Assembly: GCF_016598615.1 (NCBI RefSeq)
Contig: NZ_CP066831.1
Coordinates: forward strand, 10,850,001 to 10,914,000
DNA: 64,000 nt
Direction: 5' to 3'
Source: Streptomyces liliifuscus
GTDB taxonomy: Bacteria; Actinomycetota; Actinomycetes; Streptomycetales; Streptomycetaceae
Both the position numbers and the translations under genes were made by a program. The notes under the pieces were generated by a model. The model ran no database searches. It worked only from the letters and a program-made list of their open reading frames with translations, and was not told the origin of the DNA. Below, in pieces: positions 1 to 8,961 of the stretch (within the stretch, counting starts at the first letter, position 1; the number at the start of each line of letters is the position of its first letter).

Positions 1-3000
1 CTGCCCCGGGTCGAGGAGATGGTCGGCCTCTTCATCAACACCGTCCCTGTGCGGGCCAGGACGCGCCCGGGCATGACCGCCGCGGAACTCGTCCGCAAGC
101 TACAGAGCGGTCAACTGGACCGTGAACCGTATGAACACACATCGCTGTACGACATAGGGAAGGAGACTGAACTCCCCCCGGGCACAGCCCTCTTCGACAC
201 CCTGTGCATCTACGAGAACTATCCCGTCTCGGCGCCCTTCCCGGACGAGCGCATCATTCCGGACGTCGACCTCGTCCAGGGCCGGAACACCGAGATCACC
301 AACTACGCGCTCACAATCTCCGTCGTCCCCCAGGACCGACTGCGGATCTTCGCCTCCTTCGACCCGAGGCGGTTCGACCCGGCAGCCGTCCAGCGGCTCC
401 TCGGCCACTACGCCAAGGTCCTCGATCAGATCGCGGAGGACCCGGAACGACCGCTCGGCCGGATCACGCTCGCGGATCCCGCGGAGCGTGCCCTGCTGCG
501 CCGCTGGACGACCGGGCCCACGTTGGACGTCCCGTCGCGGACCGTGCACGACCTGGTGGAGCAGACGGCGGTGGCACATCCGGACCGGGTCGCGGTTGTC
601 GACGACGCCACCGGAAGGGAACTGACATACCGTCAACTGACTCGGCGAGCCGACCTCGTGGCAGGGGCACTGGTGGACCACGGCGTGAAAGCCGGCGATC
701 TGGTGGGGGTGTGTCTGCCCCGCGGTCCGGAACTCGTCACAGCGTTGCTGGGCGTGCTGCGGGCGGGAGCCGCCTACCTGCCGCTCCGACCGGAACTGCC
801 GCGGGCGCGGCTGGAGTTCATGATCGAGGACGCCAGGCCCACGGCCGTCGTCGGGTGCTCCGGAGCTGATGCCCCGACGGGCATCGACATCGACCTCGTC
901 GCTCTGGGACTCATCGGGGATGCCGTTGCCGATCCGGTCGACACTGCCGTCCGTACGAGACTGCCCCGGGCCGGCGCGGACTCCCTCGCGTACTGCCTCT
1001 ACACCTCGGGTTCCACCGGGCATCCCAAAGGCGTCCTGATCGAACACCGCGGACTGGTCAACCGGCTCGCGGGCATGCAGGAATCGCACCGGCTCCGAGC
1101 CGAGGACAGCGTCCTGCACAAGACACCGCTCGACTTCGACGTCTCCGCCTGGGAGCTGTTCTGGCCGCTGATCACCGGGGCGCGGCTCGTCCTGGCGGCG
1201 CCGCACGCCCACCAGGACCCCGTCCAGCTCGCCAGGACCATCGAACGGCGGAACATCACCGTCACCCATTTCGTGCCGTCCCTGCTCGCCGAGTTCGTGC
1301 GGGTCGCCGATGCCGGACAACTGCGTTCGCTGCGCCTGGTCGTGTGCAGCGGGGAGGTCCTGCCCTCCCCGGTGGCGCGGCGACTGACCGAGCTCTGCGA
1401 GGCGGAGCTGTACAACCTCTACGGCCCCACAGAGGCGTCCATCGACGTCTGTGCTCATCGAGTCCGCCGGCCGGTCACCGACGCGTTGCTGCCCATCGGC
1501 CGACCGGTGCACAACACCGAACTCCACGTTCTCGACCACCGGATGGAACCGGTGCCCATCGGTGCGACCGGCGAGCTCTGCATCGGCGGGGTGCAGCTCG
1601 CCCGCGGCTACCTCCGCAGGCCCGAACTGACCGGGCAGCGGTTCCCCGTCCACCCGTACGAACCCGGGCAGCGGCTCTACCGGACGGGCGACCTCGCTCG
1701 TTGGCGGGCCGACGGCGTCCTCGACTTCCTCGGCCGCGCCGATCACCAGGTCAAGCTGAACGGCATGCGTGTGGAGCCCGGCGAGATCGAGCACACGCTG
1801 ATGGAACTGGACGGGATCGCCCACGCCCTTGTGTCCGTAAGCGAAGGGCGTCTGCACGTCCACCTGGTGGCGGACGGCGAGCGGCCGGACGTCGCCGCGC
1901 TGCGGGCGGCGCTCGCCCGGACCCTGCCGGACCACATGATCCCCTCGGCCTGGCACTGGCTGGACAGCCTGCCCACGCTGCCCAACGGCAAGGCAGACCG
2001 GTCCCGGATCCTGGCCTCGGCCGGCACGGCGGCACAGCGGTCGACCCGGTACACCGCGCCCCGCGGCGGGACCGAGGAACTCGTCGCCCGGGTTTGGCGG
2101 GAGATCCTCGGCATCGAGCGGGTCGGCGCGCACGACGACTTCCGGGAACTCGGCGGTGGCTCCCTGGATCTGGTGAAGATCGCTTTCCGGCTCAGGGAGG
2201 AACTCGGTCGTCCGGTGGAACTGCGCGAGTTGGTGCGGCACTCCACCGTCGCCGCGCTCGCGGCGACGCTCGACGGCCGGGTCCCGGACGACGACACGTC
2301 CTGGTCGGCACAGGACGAACGTCTGGATCTGCCGGAGCGGTTGCCGGCCCGTGCCACCACCCGAAGCGGTGACGTCCTCCTCACGGGCGCCACGGGCTTT
2401 CTCGGCGCCTTCCTCCTGACCGAACTGCTGGCGCGTGCCCCGGGCAGGATCCACTGTCTCGTCCGAGCCGGGTCCGAGGACGATGCCCGCAAACGCCTGG
2501 AGGAGAACCTGCGCCGTTATGGGCTGTCCGTTCCGACCGACCGGCTGCACCCGGTCCCGGGAGACCTCGGCCGTCCCCGTCTGGACCTGACCGCCGAGGA
2601 CTTCGAGCGGCTCGGTGCCCGGCTCGGCCTGATCGTGCATGCCGGGGCACGGGTCGACATGCTTGCCTCGTACGACCAACTGGCACCGGTGAACATCGGT
2701 GGCACCCGTGAGCTGCTCCGGCTCGCCACGGCAGGACGGCTCACTCCGCTGCACTACGTCTCCACCGGAGACCCGAAGGACGAGTTGGTCCGCTCGCACG
2801 TCGGTTACGGACTCACCAAGTGGCGGGCGGAGCGGCTGGTCGACGCGGCCAGGGAGGCCGGGGTTCCGGCAGGAATCATCCGGCTGCCGCGCCTGACCGG
2901 GGACACCCGCCGGGGTATGTGGAACCACCGCGACCTCGCGGTCCGGCTGCTCCAGCTCGTCCTGGAGACGGGAGCCGCCCCGCCCCTCGGCATCGAGGAG

Positions 3001-3381
3001 TGGGTGCCGGTCGACGAGGCGGCGCGCCTGATCGCATCGACAGCCCTGGCCGAGGAGGAGGGCGGGCTGTTCACCGTGACCGCCCAACAACCGGTCTTCC
3101 TGGACGGGTTGATCGAGCTCATCCGGTCCGAGGGCCGCACCGTGGCGGCGGTTTCCGGCGAGGAGTGGGAGACCACCCTCGCCGAACGGTTCCCTCTGGA
3201 GCACGAGTTGTTGCGCGCCCTGGCCGAGGAGAGCCCCGCCGAACACTCCCCACAGTCCATCGCGGACTGGGGCGTCCTGCCCCAGGACGCCTTCACCGCA
3301 CTGCCCGCCCGCGGGGTCGACGAGGCCCTCCTGCGGCGGTACGCCACCCAACTGTCGTCGCAGACAACGCCCTGGGAGTGA
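1..3381 (+). CDS. Nonribosomal peptide synthetase, terminal module C(partial)-A-T-R
   Basis: The frame is open from base 1, so the gene begins upstream. The first 150 or so residues are the C-terminal part of a condensation domain (VGLFINTVPVR). An adenylation domain follows with core motifs YTSGSTGHPKG (about residue 335), NLYGPTEAS, YRTGDLARW and NGKADRS (about 661). Next come a carrier protein with the phosphopantetheine serine in LGGGSLDL (about 721) and a C-terminal thioester reductase with the Rossmann motif GATGFLGA (about 796) and an SDR-type YGLTK. Reading the ten specificity positions by eye gives D-V-W-H-V-S-L-I-D-K, close to known serine codes. No thioesterase is present, so the chain is expected to leave as an aldehyde, or an alcohol after further reduction. 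The next gene starts 6 bp downstream. Domain calls are firm; substrate and product are inference. Confidence 0.95.
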   Translation: MPRVEEMVGLFINTVPVRARTRPGMTAAELVRKLQSGQLDREPYEHTSLYDIGKETELPPGTALFDTLCIYENYPVSAPFPDERIIPDVDLVQGRNTEITNYALTISVVPQDRLRIFASFDPRRFDPAAVQRLLGHYAKVLDQIAEDPERPLGRITLADPAERALLRRWTTGPTLDVPSRTVHDLVEQTAVAHPDRVAVVDDATGRELTYRQLTRRADLVAGALVDHGVKAGDLVGVCLPRGPELVTALLGVLRAGAAYLPLRPELPRARLEFMIEDARPTAVVGCSGADAPTGIDIDLVALGLIGDAVADPVDTAVRTRLPRAGADSLAYCLYTSGSTGHPKGVLIEHRGLVNRLAGMQESHRLRAEDSVLHKTPLDFDVSAWELFWPLITGARLVLAAPHAHQDPVQLARTIERRNITVTHFVPSLLAEFVRVADAGQLRSLRLVVCSGEVLPSPVARRLTELCEAELYNLYGPTEASIDVCAHRVRRPVTDALLPIGRPVHNTELHVLDHRMEPVPIGATGELCIGGVQLARGYLRRPELTGQRFPVHPYEPGQRLYRTGDLARWRADGVLDFLGRADHQVKLNGMRVEPGEIEHTLMELDGIAHALVSVSEGRLHVHLVADGERPDVAALRAALARTLPDHMIPSAWHWLDSLPTLPNGKADRSRILASAGTAAQRSTRYTAPRGGTEELVARVWREILGIERVGAHDDFRELGGGSLDLVKIAFRLREELGRPVELRELVRHSTVAALAATLDGRVPDDDTSWSAQDERLDLPERLPARATTRSGDVLLTGATGFLGAFLLTELLARAPGRIHCLVRAGSEDDARKRLEENLRRYGLSVPTDRLHPVPGDLGRPRLDLTAEDFERLGARLGLIVHAGARVDMLASYDQLAPVNIGGTRELLRLATAGRLTPLHYVSTGDPKDELVRSHVGYGLTKWRAERLVDAAREAGVPAGIIRLPRLTGDTRRGMWNHRDLAVRLLQLVLETGAAPPLGIEEWVPVDEAARLIASTALAEEEGGLFTVTAQQPVFLDGLIELIRSEGRTVAAVSGEEWETTLAERFPLEHELLRALAEESPAEHSPQSIADWGVLPQDAFTALPARGVDEALLRRYATQLSSQTTPWE

Positions 3382-3386
3382 CCTAC

Positions 3387-4868
3387 GTGAAGTGCAGCCG
3401 TATCAGAACCATTGCCACGCTCGCTGTCGCGACCCTGCTCGGCGCCGGAGCCCTGACCGGTCCCGCGGTCGCTGCCCCGACCGCTCGGGCCGACCGGGCG
3501 GCCGCGCCGGTGCCCGTCCTGAGCTGGATACCGTGTCACGAGCGCTTCGAGTGCGCTCAGGCCAAGGTGCCCGTCGACCACGAAGAGCCCCGCGGCGACA
3601 CCCTGACCGTCGGTTTGATCCGAATGCCCGCGCGGGACCGCGCGCACCGGGCCGGCACACTCTTCGTCAGCACGGGCGTGGTCAGCGGTGTTTCCTTCGT
3701 CCGGTCTGCGGGGCCGACCCTGTTCAGCAGCCTCAACCAGCGGTTCGACATCGTCGGCATCGACCAACGCGGTACTGGAACGAGCCGACCGGCCATGCGC
3801 TGCTCAACCTATGAGCAGGACAGGGAGATCGAGAAGCCTCTGGTCGCCGACCACTCCGGCGCGCGTGACCAGTTCGTGCGACAGGCGAAGGCGCTCAACG
3901 ACCTGTGTGTCCAACGGAGCGAGGCGCTGTTGCCACGGCTCGGGACGACCGAGGCGGCGCGCGACCTCGACCTGTTGCGTCGGGCCGTGGGCGACAGTCG
4001 GCTGACCTTTCTGGGCCTGTCGTACGGCACGCTGCTCGGTCAGTACTACGCGGCCATGTTCCCCGGCCGGGTGCGCGCGATGGCTCTGGACGGTGTGCAG
4101 CCCGCCGACCGCTCCGTCCGGGATCCGCTGCGGCTGGACCGGGAGATGTTCGCCGCGGCCGAGGCGGGCCTGGAAACGTTCTTCTCCTGGTGCCGACGTT
4201 CCACCGCGTCCTGCGGATTCGGAGCGGGTGACCCCGAGGCCGCATTCGACGCGCTGGTTCGGCAGTTGGACGGCAACCTTGTTGAGCACCCCGGTCGGCA
4301 CGACCTGGTGACCGGAGGGGTGCTCATGGGAGAGGCGTACCAGGCGCTCGCCGAGCCGGCCTCATGGCCCGCGTTCGCCGACCGGCTCAGGGATCTGAGC
4401 ATGCAGCAGCTCCCCACACGGGACCTGCCGACCGGGGAGAACGACGTGCTTGCGGGTTATCTGGGCAACACCTGTCTGGACCAGGAGACGCCGCCGGATC
4501 TCTCGGTGCACGACCGGCACGTCCGGGCCGCGGTCCGTGTGGCCCCGCGGATCGGCCGCTTCGGCGGCTACGCACAGGTCAAGTGCGGCCTGTGGCCGGT
4601 GGACACCGCGCACCACCGAGGCTCCTGGCAGCACCGGGGCCCGACGCCCCTGCTCGTGGTGAGCAACACCCACGACCCGTACGTGCCGCGCGCCTGGGCG
4701 CACAAGATCGCCGACGACACGGGCAACGCCCGGCTCCTCGGTGTACGGGGACACGGGCACATGGCCCTCGGTCGGAGCGACTGCGTGGACAAGGCCGTGT
4801 TCGACTACCTGACTCGCACGAGGCTGCCCGCACCGGGCGCTTCGTGCTCGATTCCGCTTCCCGGCTGA
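3387..4868 (+). CDS. Secreted TAP-like alpha/beta hydrolase (tripeptidyl-aminopeptidase family)
   Basis: About 493 residues. The GTG start at 3387 follows a GGGAG ribosome-binding site inside the NRPS stop region. The N-terminus has basic residues, a hydrophobic core and an Ala-rich cleavage site near residue 30, a typical Sec signal peptide. The alpha/beta hydrolase fold shows the nucleophile elbow GLSYG (Ser near 212), an Asp in HDPYVP (near 430) and a His in GHGHMALG (near 457). The C-terminal block matches the TAP-like family of secreted Streptomyces peptidases and esterases. It is probably cotranscribed with the NRPS. A role in trimming or hydrolysing the peptide outside the cell is possible, but unrelated extracellular peptidase activity cannot be excluded. 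Confidence 0.88.
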   Translation: MKCSRIRTIATLAVATLLGAGALTGPAVAAPTARADRAAAPVPVLSWIPCHERFECAQAKVPVDHEEPRGDTLTVGLIRMPARDRAHRAGTLFVSTGVVSGVSFVRSAGPTLFSSLNQRFDIVGIDQRGTGTSRPAMRCSTYEQDREIEKPLVADHSGARDQFVRQAKALNDLCVQRSEALLPRLGTTEAARDLDLLRRAVGDSRLTFLGLSYGTLLGQYYAAMFPGRVRAMALDGVQPADRSVRDPLRLDREMFAAAEAGLETFFSWCRRSTASCGFGAGDPEAAFDALVRQLDGNLVEHPGRHDLVTGGVLMGEAYQALAEPASWPAFADRLRDLSMQQLPTRDLPTGENDVLAGYLGNTCLDQETPPDLSVHDRHVRAAVRVAPRIGRFGGYAQVKCGLWPVDTAHHRGSWQHRGPTPLLVVSNTHDPYVPRAWAHKIADDTGNARLLGVRGHGHMALGRSDCVDKAVFDYLTRTRLPAPGASCSIPLPG

Positions 4869-4881
4869 CAGGGGGACGTCC

Positions 4882-5900
4882 GTGATGGTCGGCCGTTCGG
4901 GCATCAAGGGGACGCTGAGCGAGGCCTATGCCCGGTTCTTCCGGGAGCGTTTCGATGACGCCGCGTGGTACTTCACCGGCGCGGGAAGCCCCTTGACGGC
5001 GCGGAGGCTGGACAGCCTGCACGGTCGGACTCGCCACGAGGCCCTCTTCCGCTCGGTGCCGGCCCGGACACCGCTCGTCGCGGTCGACCCGCTCCCTGTG
5101 CTGGACGTATGTGTGAACGGTGGATTGCCTCTCACCTTGATGATCGGAGCAGGTGGAGGTGGGGTGAGCGTCGACCGTGCCGCGGCACGCGCGGTGGGTA
5201 TCCGGGAATTCCGCCGGGAAAGCGGAGTACTGGCCGGGGGCAGCCGTGGTGAACAGGGCCATCGGACAATGGACACGCGCGAACTCGAAGATCTACCGAT
5301 AAGAAGTGTGTCCGCGTCAACCATGTCCACCGAGTGGTTCAGCCCCTTCTTCGGAGGGTGCCGCGCCGACGGCGACATCGGCACGGTTCCGCTATTCCGC
5401 TTTCTCTCCCGGCTGGATTATCCGGTCGGCGAACTGTTGCTGTGGCCAAGGAACGAAACGCATGCTCGCGCTCTCGCCGAGGGCGATCGGCCGGCCGTGG
5501 ACGTCTGTCTGGCGGGCGATCACTTCACCCTCGTCCGCGGCCGAGTGAACGGCCACGACCTGCTGCTCCTCGGCGACAGAGGCCCGGCCGGCAAGAGCTT
5601 GACCTGCCCGATGTCAACGGTCGAGCAGACGGTATCCATCTTGTACGCGAGCGTGCCGAGGCGATCGTCCTGCCCGGCGGCACGCTCACCACCTCCTTCT
5701 CACTGGCCGAACTCTCGGTCGGGCCGGTGAACTCCTGGCAGATTCCGGGAAGCCACGGTCCTTTTCCTCCGAGCCTCGAAGGCGGTTTCGTCGCGCACCT
5801 AAGCGGAGTCGTTTTGCATGCCTCCTTCAAGCCCTGCGGGATCATTTGGAACTTTGCTGGAATGCGTATGTACTTCGATCACCCGTTCGGGCAAGGCTGA
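4882..5900 (+). pseudogene. Unrecognised protein, apparently split by a one-base frameshift
   Basis: GTG 4882 or ATG 4885 follows a GGGGGAC ribosome-binding site 14 bp after the TAP-like gene. Coding character (codon bias, no stops) runs in this frame to about 5595, then continues convincingly in another frame that reads ELDLPDVNGRADGIH and on to a stop at 5898-5900. One missing G in the AAGAG run at 5593-5597 would join the frames as GPAGKELDLPDV. Without the shift the first frame ends at 5730 in low-quality sequence. No domain is recognised; the protein is soluble-looking, with a glycine-rich stretch around residues 90-97. The 3-prime 100 bases have lower GC and may not be coding. It could be a true pseudogene or a sequencing error. 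Confidence 0.55.
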
Positions 5901-5904
5901 CTCC

Positions 5905-6885
5905 ATGTCGAGACTGGGACGCAGAGCAACCTTTGAGGAGCGGCTGAAGATATGCCGCATGATCGAATCGGGAGAATCCCTGGAGGAGGTCGTCGCACGC
6001 AGCGGATTCGGCAGATCGACGGTCTTCGGTTGGTGGCAGGTCTACCGCAGGTCCGGGGCCGAAGCGCTGCGCACCAAACGCACCCCGGGACCACGCGCCA
6101 ACCTGGGGACGCCGCAGCTCCACCGGCTCCGGTCATTGGTCGTCGAGGACTTGACGAAGGGTGCCCCCGAAGGACCCGTATTACGGACCCGCAAGAGCGT
6201 GCGGCGGCTCATCGAGGGGGAATTCGGCGTGAATCTGTCCCCCGTGAGCGTCGGCCGGGTACTGGACAGGATCGGAATGCCGCTGGTCAGTCCGTTGACT
6301 CGTATCCAGGAGGCGGAATCGGAGGGCACCTGGCCGACCGGGACCCTCAGCACCGTCCAAGCAGTGGCCCGCGAGGGCGCGACCGTCCAGTACGTATGGA
6401 TCGAGTCGCTGCGGCCCTTTCGGCCCGCGCACCACGTCCGATACCAGGACGATCGGCCGGGCCTGCTGATCTTCTCGATCGGGGAGAACCGTGAGGTGTG
6501 CTTCCGGGCCGTCGTCGGAAGCACCGGTGCCGACGCGTTCGTCCACCTCTGCCAGGCCCTCGCCGAGCGGAAGGACCGACCTTGCGTGGTGGTCGCCGAG
6601 AGCAGTGAGGCAACTTGTTCCGGCAAGGTCACGCGCTACTTTGCCGCCACGGGTGGACAGCTCTCCCTGCTCCTCCTCCCTGCCAGGCGAGGTCGGCAGA
6701 CCGACCAGGCGAACTTCGAGGAGGCCATGGCGGGCGGCCTGGAGTGTGGAAGCCGCGGCTCGTCCCTCGTCGCCTTCAATGACGACCGGGAACTGGACAT
6801 CGTGGAACTTGAACTGGCCCTCCGCTCGATGCACCGCGGTCACGCCGGCCGCGGAGCACCCGGCGGCAGGAGGCGTACAGCGTAG
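5905..6885 (+). CDS. IS630/Tc1-derived HTH protein with degenerate DDE domain
   Basis: 326 residues starting at ATG 5905. The N-terminal 130 residues carry two helix-turn-helix segments typical of IS630 transposases (ARSGFGRSTVFGWW; then a winged-HTH region ending VSVGRVLDRIGMP). The C-terminal half follows the DDE fold. The expected first Asp (usually in a DE pair) falls at VWIES, the second (usually in DNA/DNS followed by His) at VVAESSEAT, and no clear LNPIE block follows, so the catalytic triad looks lost. No terminal inverted repeats flank the gene. Codon 93 (6181-6183) is TTA, rare in Streptomyces and read by the bldA tRNA. Lying between NRPS-associated genes, it may be a domesticated DNA-binding regulator; that role is inference. 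Confidence 0.8.
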   Translation: MSRLGRRATFEERLKICRMIESGESLEEVVARSGFGRSTVFGWWQVYRRSGAEALRTKRTPGPRANLGTPQLHRLRSLVVEDLTKGAPEGPVLRTRKSVRRLIEGEFGVNLSPVSVGRVLDRIGMPLVSPLTRIQEAESEGTWPTGTLSTVQAVAREGATVQYVWIESLRPFRPAHHVRYQDDRPGLLIFSIGENREVCFRAVVGSTGADAFVHLCQALAERKDRPCVVVAESSEATCSGKVTRYFAATGGQLSLLLLPARRGRQTDQANFEEAMAGGLECGSRGSSLVAFNDDRELDIVELELALRSMHRGHAGRGAPGGRRRTA

Positions 6886-6913
6886 GAACAAACCCATGGA
6901 AGGGGAGGACACC

Positions 6914-8023
6914 GTGCCGACAACCACCGACGCCACCGCATTCCGCATCTCCAGGACCAGCACACCGCTGAGCCCTGCGGAGAGAGAGAAGCGTATGACG
7001 GCGCCCGGCTTTGGGCGGGTACTCACCGAGCACATGGTCTCGGGGCGCTGGGCGAAGGGGCAGGGCTGGCACGACCTCCGCCTCTCTCCGTACGGGCCAC
7101 TGGAGATGGACCCCGCGACGGCCGCGCTGCACTACGGACAGATCGTCTTCGAGGGGCTCAAGGCCCACCGACTGCACGACGGCTCGGTCGGCGTATTCCG
7201 GCCGCACGCCCATGCCCGGCGGTTCCAGCGGTCCGCGCGACGGCTCGTCATGCCCGAGATGGACACCGGTATGTTCGTGCGGTCGCTCGAGGAACTGGTG
7301 CGGGCCGATCGGGCCTGGGTGCCCGACCAGACCGGGCACAGCCTCTACCTACGTCCGGTCCTCTACGCCGAGGAGGCCGTCCTGGCGCTGCGCCCGGCCT
7401 ATGAATACCGCTTCCTGCTCATGGCTTTCGTCACCGAGGGCTTCTTCAACGACGACCTCAACCCGGTGACGGTCTGGGTGAGCACCCGATTCGCCCGGGC
7501 CGCCCGGGGCGGAACCGGCGATGTGAAGATCCCGGGCAACTATGCCGGGGCGTTCGCCGCCCAGGTCGAGGCCGCGGAGCACGGTTGCCACCAGGTCGTG
7601 TGGCTGGATTCCATCGAACGGCGCTGGGTGGAGGAGATGGGCGGCATGAACCTGTTCTTCGTTCACGGGCGCGGCGCCGGGACCCGGCTGACCACGCCTC
7701 CGTTGACCGGCACGCTCCTGCCAGGTGTCACACGCGACGCACTGCTGACGCTGCTCCCGGAGCACGGGCTGCCGGTGGAGGAGGTACCCCTCGCGATCGA
7801 CGACTGGCAGGAGTTGTGTGCCTCGGGCGAGATCACCGAGGTCTTCGCCTGCGGCACAGCGGCAGGGGTGACCCCCGTGGGAACCGTGCGTTCGGCGGAG
7901 ACACGGTGGGATGTGGCCGACGGCAACGCGGGGCCGGTGACCCGGCGGGTGGCGGAACTCCTGGCAGCAGTACGGCACGGCTCGCTGCCCGAGCGGCACG
8001 GATGGATGCACCGGGTCACCTGA
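6914..8023 (+). CDS. Branched-chain amino acid aminotransferase-like enzyme (class IV, PLP)
   Basis: About 369 residues. GTG 6914 is chosen because AGGGGAGGA lies 5 bases upstream and the N-terminus then matches other actinobacterial BCATs. ATG 6896 behind AGGAA is an alternative in the same frame. Class IV aminotransferase features include HYGQIVFEGLKA, the PLP lysine in GDVKIPGNY (near residue 205), the Glu loop VEEMGGMN, and the C-terminal ITEVFACGTAAGVTPVG phosphate-binding segment. It would interconvert branched-chain amino acids and 2-oxo acids. It is separated from the primary biosynthetic ilv genes and sits beside an NRPS, so it may supply a modified aliphatic amino acid for the peptide. 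That link is contextual only. Confidence 0.93.
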   Translation: MPTTTDATAFRISRTSTPLSPAEREKRMTAPGFGRVLTEHMVSGRWAKGQGWHDLRLSPYGPLEMDPATAALHYGQIVFEGLKAHRLHDGSVGVFRPHAHARRFQRSARRLVMPEMDTGMFVRSLEELVRADRAWVPDQTGHSLYLRPVLYAEEAVLALRPAYEYRFLLMAFVTEGFFNDDLNPVTVWVSTRFARAARGGTGDVKIPGNYAGAFAAQVEAAEHGCHQVVWLDSIERRWVEEMGGMNLFFVHGRGAGTRLTTPPLTGTLLPGVTRDALLTLLPEHGLPVEEVPLAIDDWQELCASGEITEVFACGTAAGVTPVGTVRSAETRWDVADGNAGPVTRRVAELLAAVRHGSLPERHGWMHRVT

Positions 8024-8032
8024 GCGTCGGCT

Positions 8033-8069
8033 GGGCCTTGGGGGCACCACTCCGGTGCCCCCAAGGCCC
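8033..8069. terminator. Perfect 16-bp stem hairpin between convergent genes
   Basis: GGGCCTTGGGGGCACC at 8033-8048 pairs perfectly with 8054-8069 across a 5-base loop. It lies between the aminotransferase stop (8023) and the convergent hydrolase stop (8117), so it can serve as a bidirectional terminator. Confidence 0.88.
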
Positions 8070-8116
8070 GAGCAGGACTGCCAAGGCGCCCGGCTCCGGC
8101 GGGGCGGGCCCGCCGG

Positions 8117-8920
8117 TCAGCCCCGAAAGAACTCCACGAGATGCTTGTTCACTTCGTCCGGCGACTCCAGGTAACCGAGGTGACCGCACCGTTCGATCTC
8201 GACGTACCGCGCTCCGCGAATGCTGTCCGCCACCTCACGGCCCAGGTGCGCGGGCGAGACGATGTCGTCCTCGAAGCCGATGACCAGACAGGGCACGTCC
8301 ATGCCGTGATACGCGGCAAGGCGGTTGGGCATGATCTCGGTCCTCAACTGAGGCAGCACCGCGGACGGATCGCCGGCGCGCGCCATTTGGAACGACTCCA
8401 GCCACATCGCGATCTGCCGCTCGTCACGGAAGGTACGCGGCGAGACCAGCCGCATCGTATCCACGGCACCGTAGAACTCTTCGCCGATCTCCACACCCCG
8501 CTCGACGAGGTTGATCTCCGCCCGGGTGATCGCCCGATGGAATCCGTCGCTCCGTCCGCGAGCGGCGATGAGGGCGATCTGTCGGACGTGCTCCGGATAC
8601 GCCAGCGCCAACTCCTGCACCACGTACGAGCCGAGAGAGAAACCGACCATGCGGCAAGGAGCGAGGTTCAGGTGTGTCATGAGGGCCACGGTGTCCCGGA
8701 CCATGTCGTCGATGGTCCAGTCAGGACCGCCGGCCGACGTGGGGGACACCCCACGGTTGTCGAAGGTGACGGTGGAGAAGCCCGCCGCCAGGAGGGCGGG
8801 AACCTGGTGCAGATGCCAGGTGCGCCCTCTCGCACCCGTTCCCATCACCAGAACCACCGGTTCTCCCCGACCGGACGTCTCGTAGTTCATACGGATGCCG
8901 TTGATCTCGGCGACAGGCAT
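8117..8920 (-). CDS. Alpha/beta hydrolase
   Basis: 267 residues from ATG 8920 (MPVAEINGIRMNYE). It is a compact alpha/beta hydrolase with oxyanion region GTGARGRTW, nucleophile elbow GFSLGS (Ser95), acid in GFEDDIVSP (Asp218 or 219) and catalytic His in CGHLGYLE (His247). It resembles the pimeloyl-ester/peroxidase-like hydrolases often found beside secondary metabolite genes. It is encoded last in a minus-strand group after the DrrAB-like exporter, with about 40 bp between permease stop and hydrolase start. The substrate cannot be read from sequence. A type II editing or product-tailoring role is possible, but the GFSLG motif is not diagnostic. Confidence 0.88.
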   Translation of the reverse strand: MPVAEINGIRMNYETSGRGEPVVLVMGTGARGRTWHLHQVPALLAAGFSTVTFDNRGVSPTSAGGPDWTIDDMVRDTVALMTHLNLAPCRMVGFSLGSYVVQELALAYPEHVRQIALIAARGRSDGFHRAITRAEINLVERGVEIGEEFYGAVDTMRLVSPRTFRDERQIAMWLESFQMARAGDPSAVLPQLRTEIMPNRLAAYHGMDVPCLVIGFEDDIVSPAHLGREVADSIRGARYVEIERCGHLGYLESPDEVNKHLVEFFRG

Positions 8921-8961
8921 GTGTCCGCCTATTCCTCGGCCCGCGCGGGCCGCTCGAACGG

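Noticed and set aside
100..3351. Very long open frame on the strand opposite the NRPS gene
   Set aside because: It is the high-GC antisense shadow of the NRPS; its composition is Gly/Arg/Pro-rich with no domain motifs, and the sense strand carries all the catalytic motifs.
5905..6885. Active IS630 insertion sequence
   Set aside because: No terminal inverted repeats or TA duplication were found around the gene, and the catalytic aspartates seem replaced.
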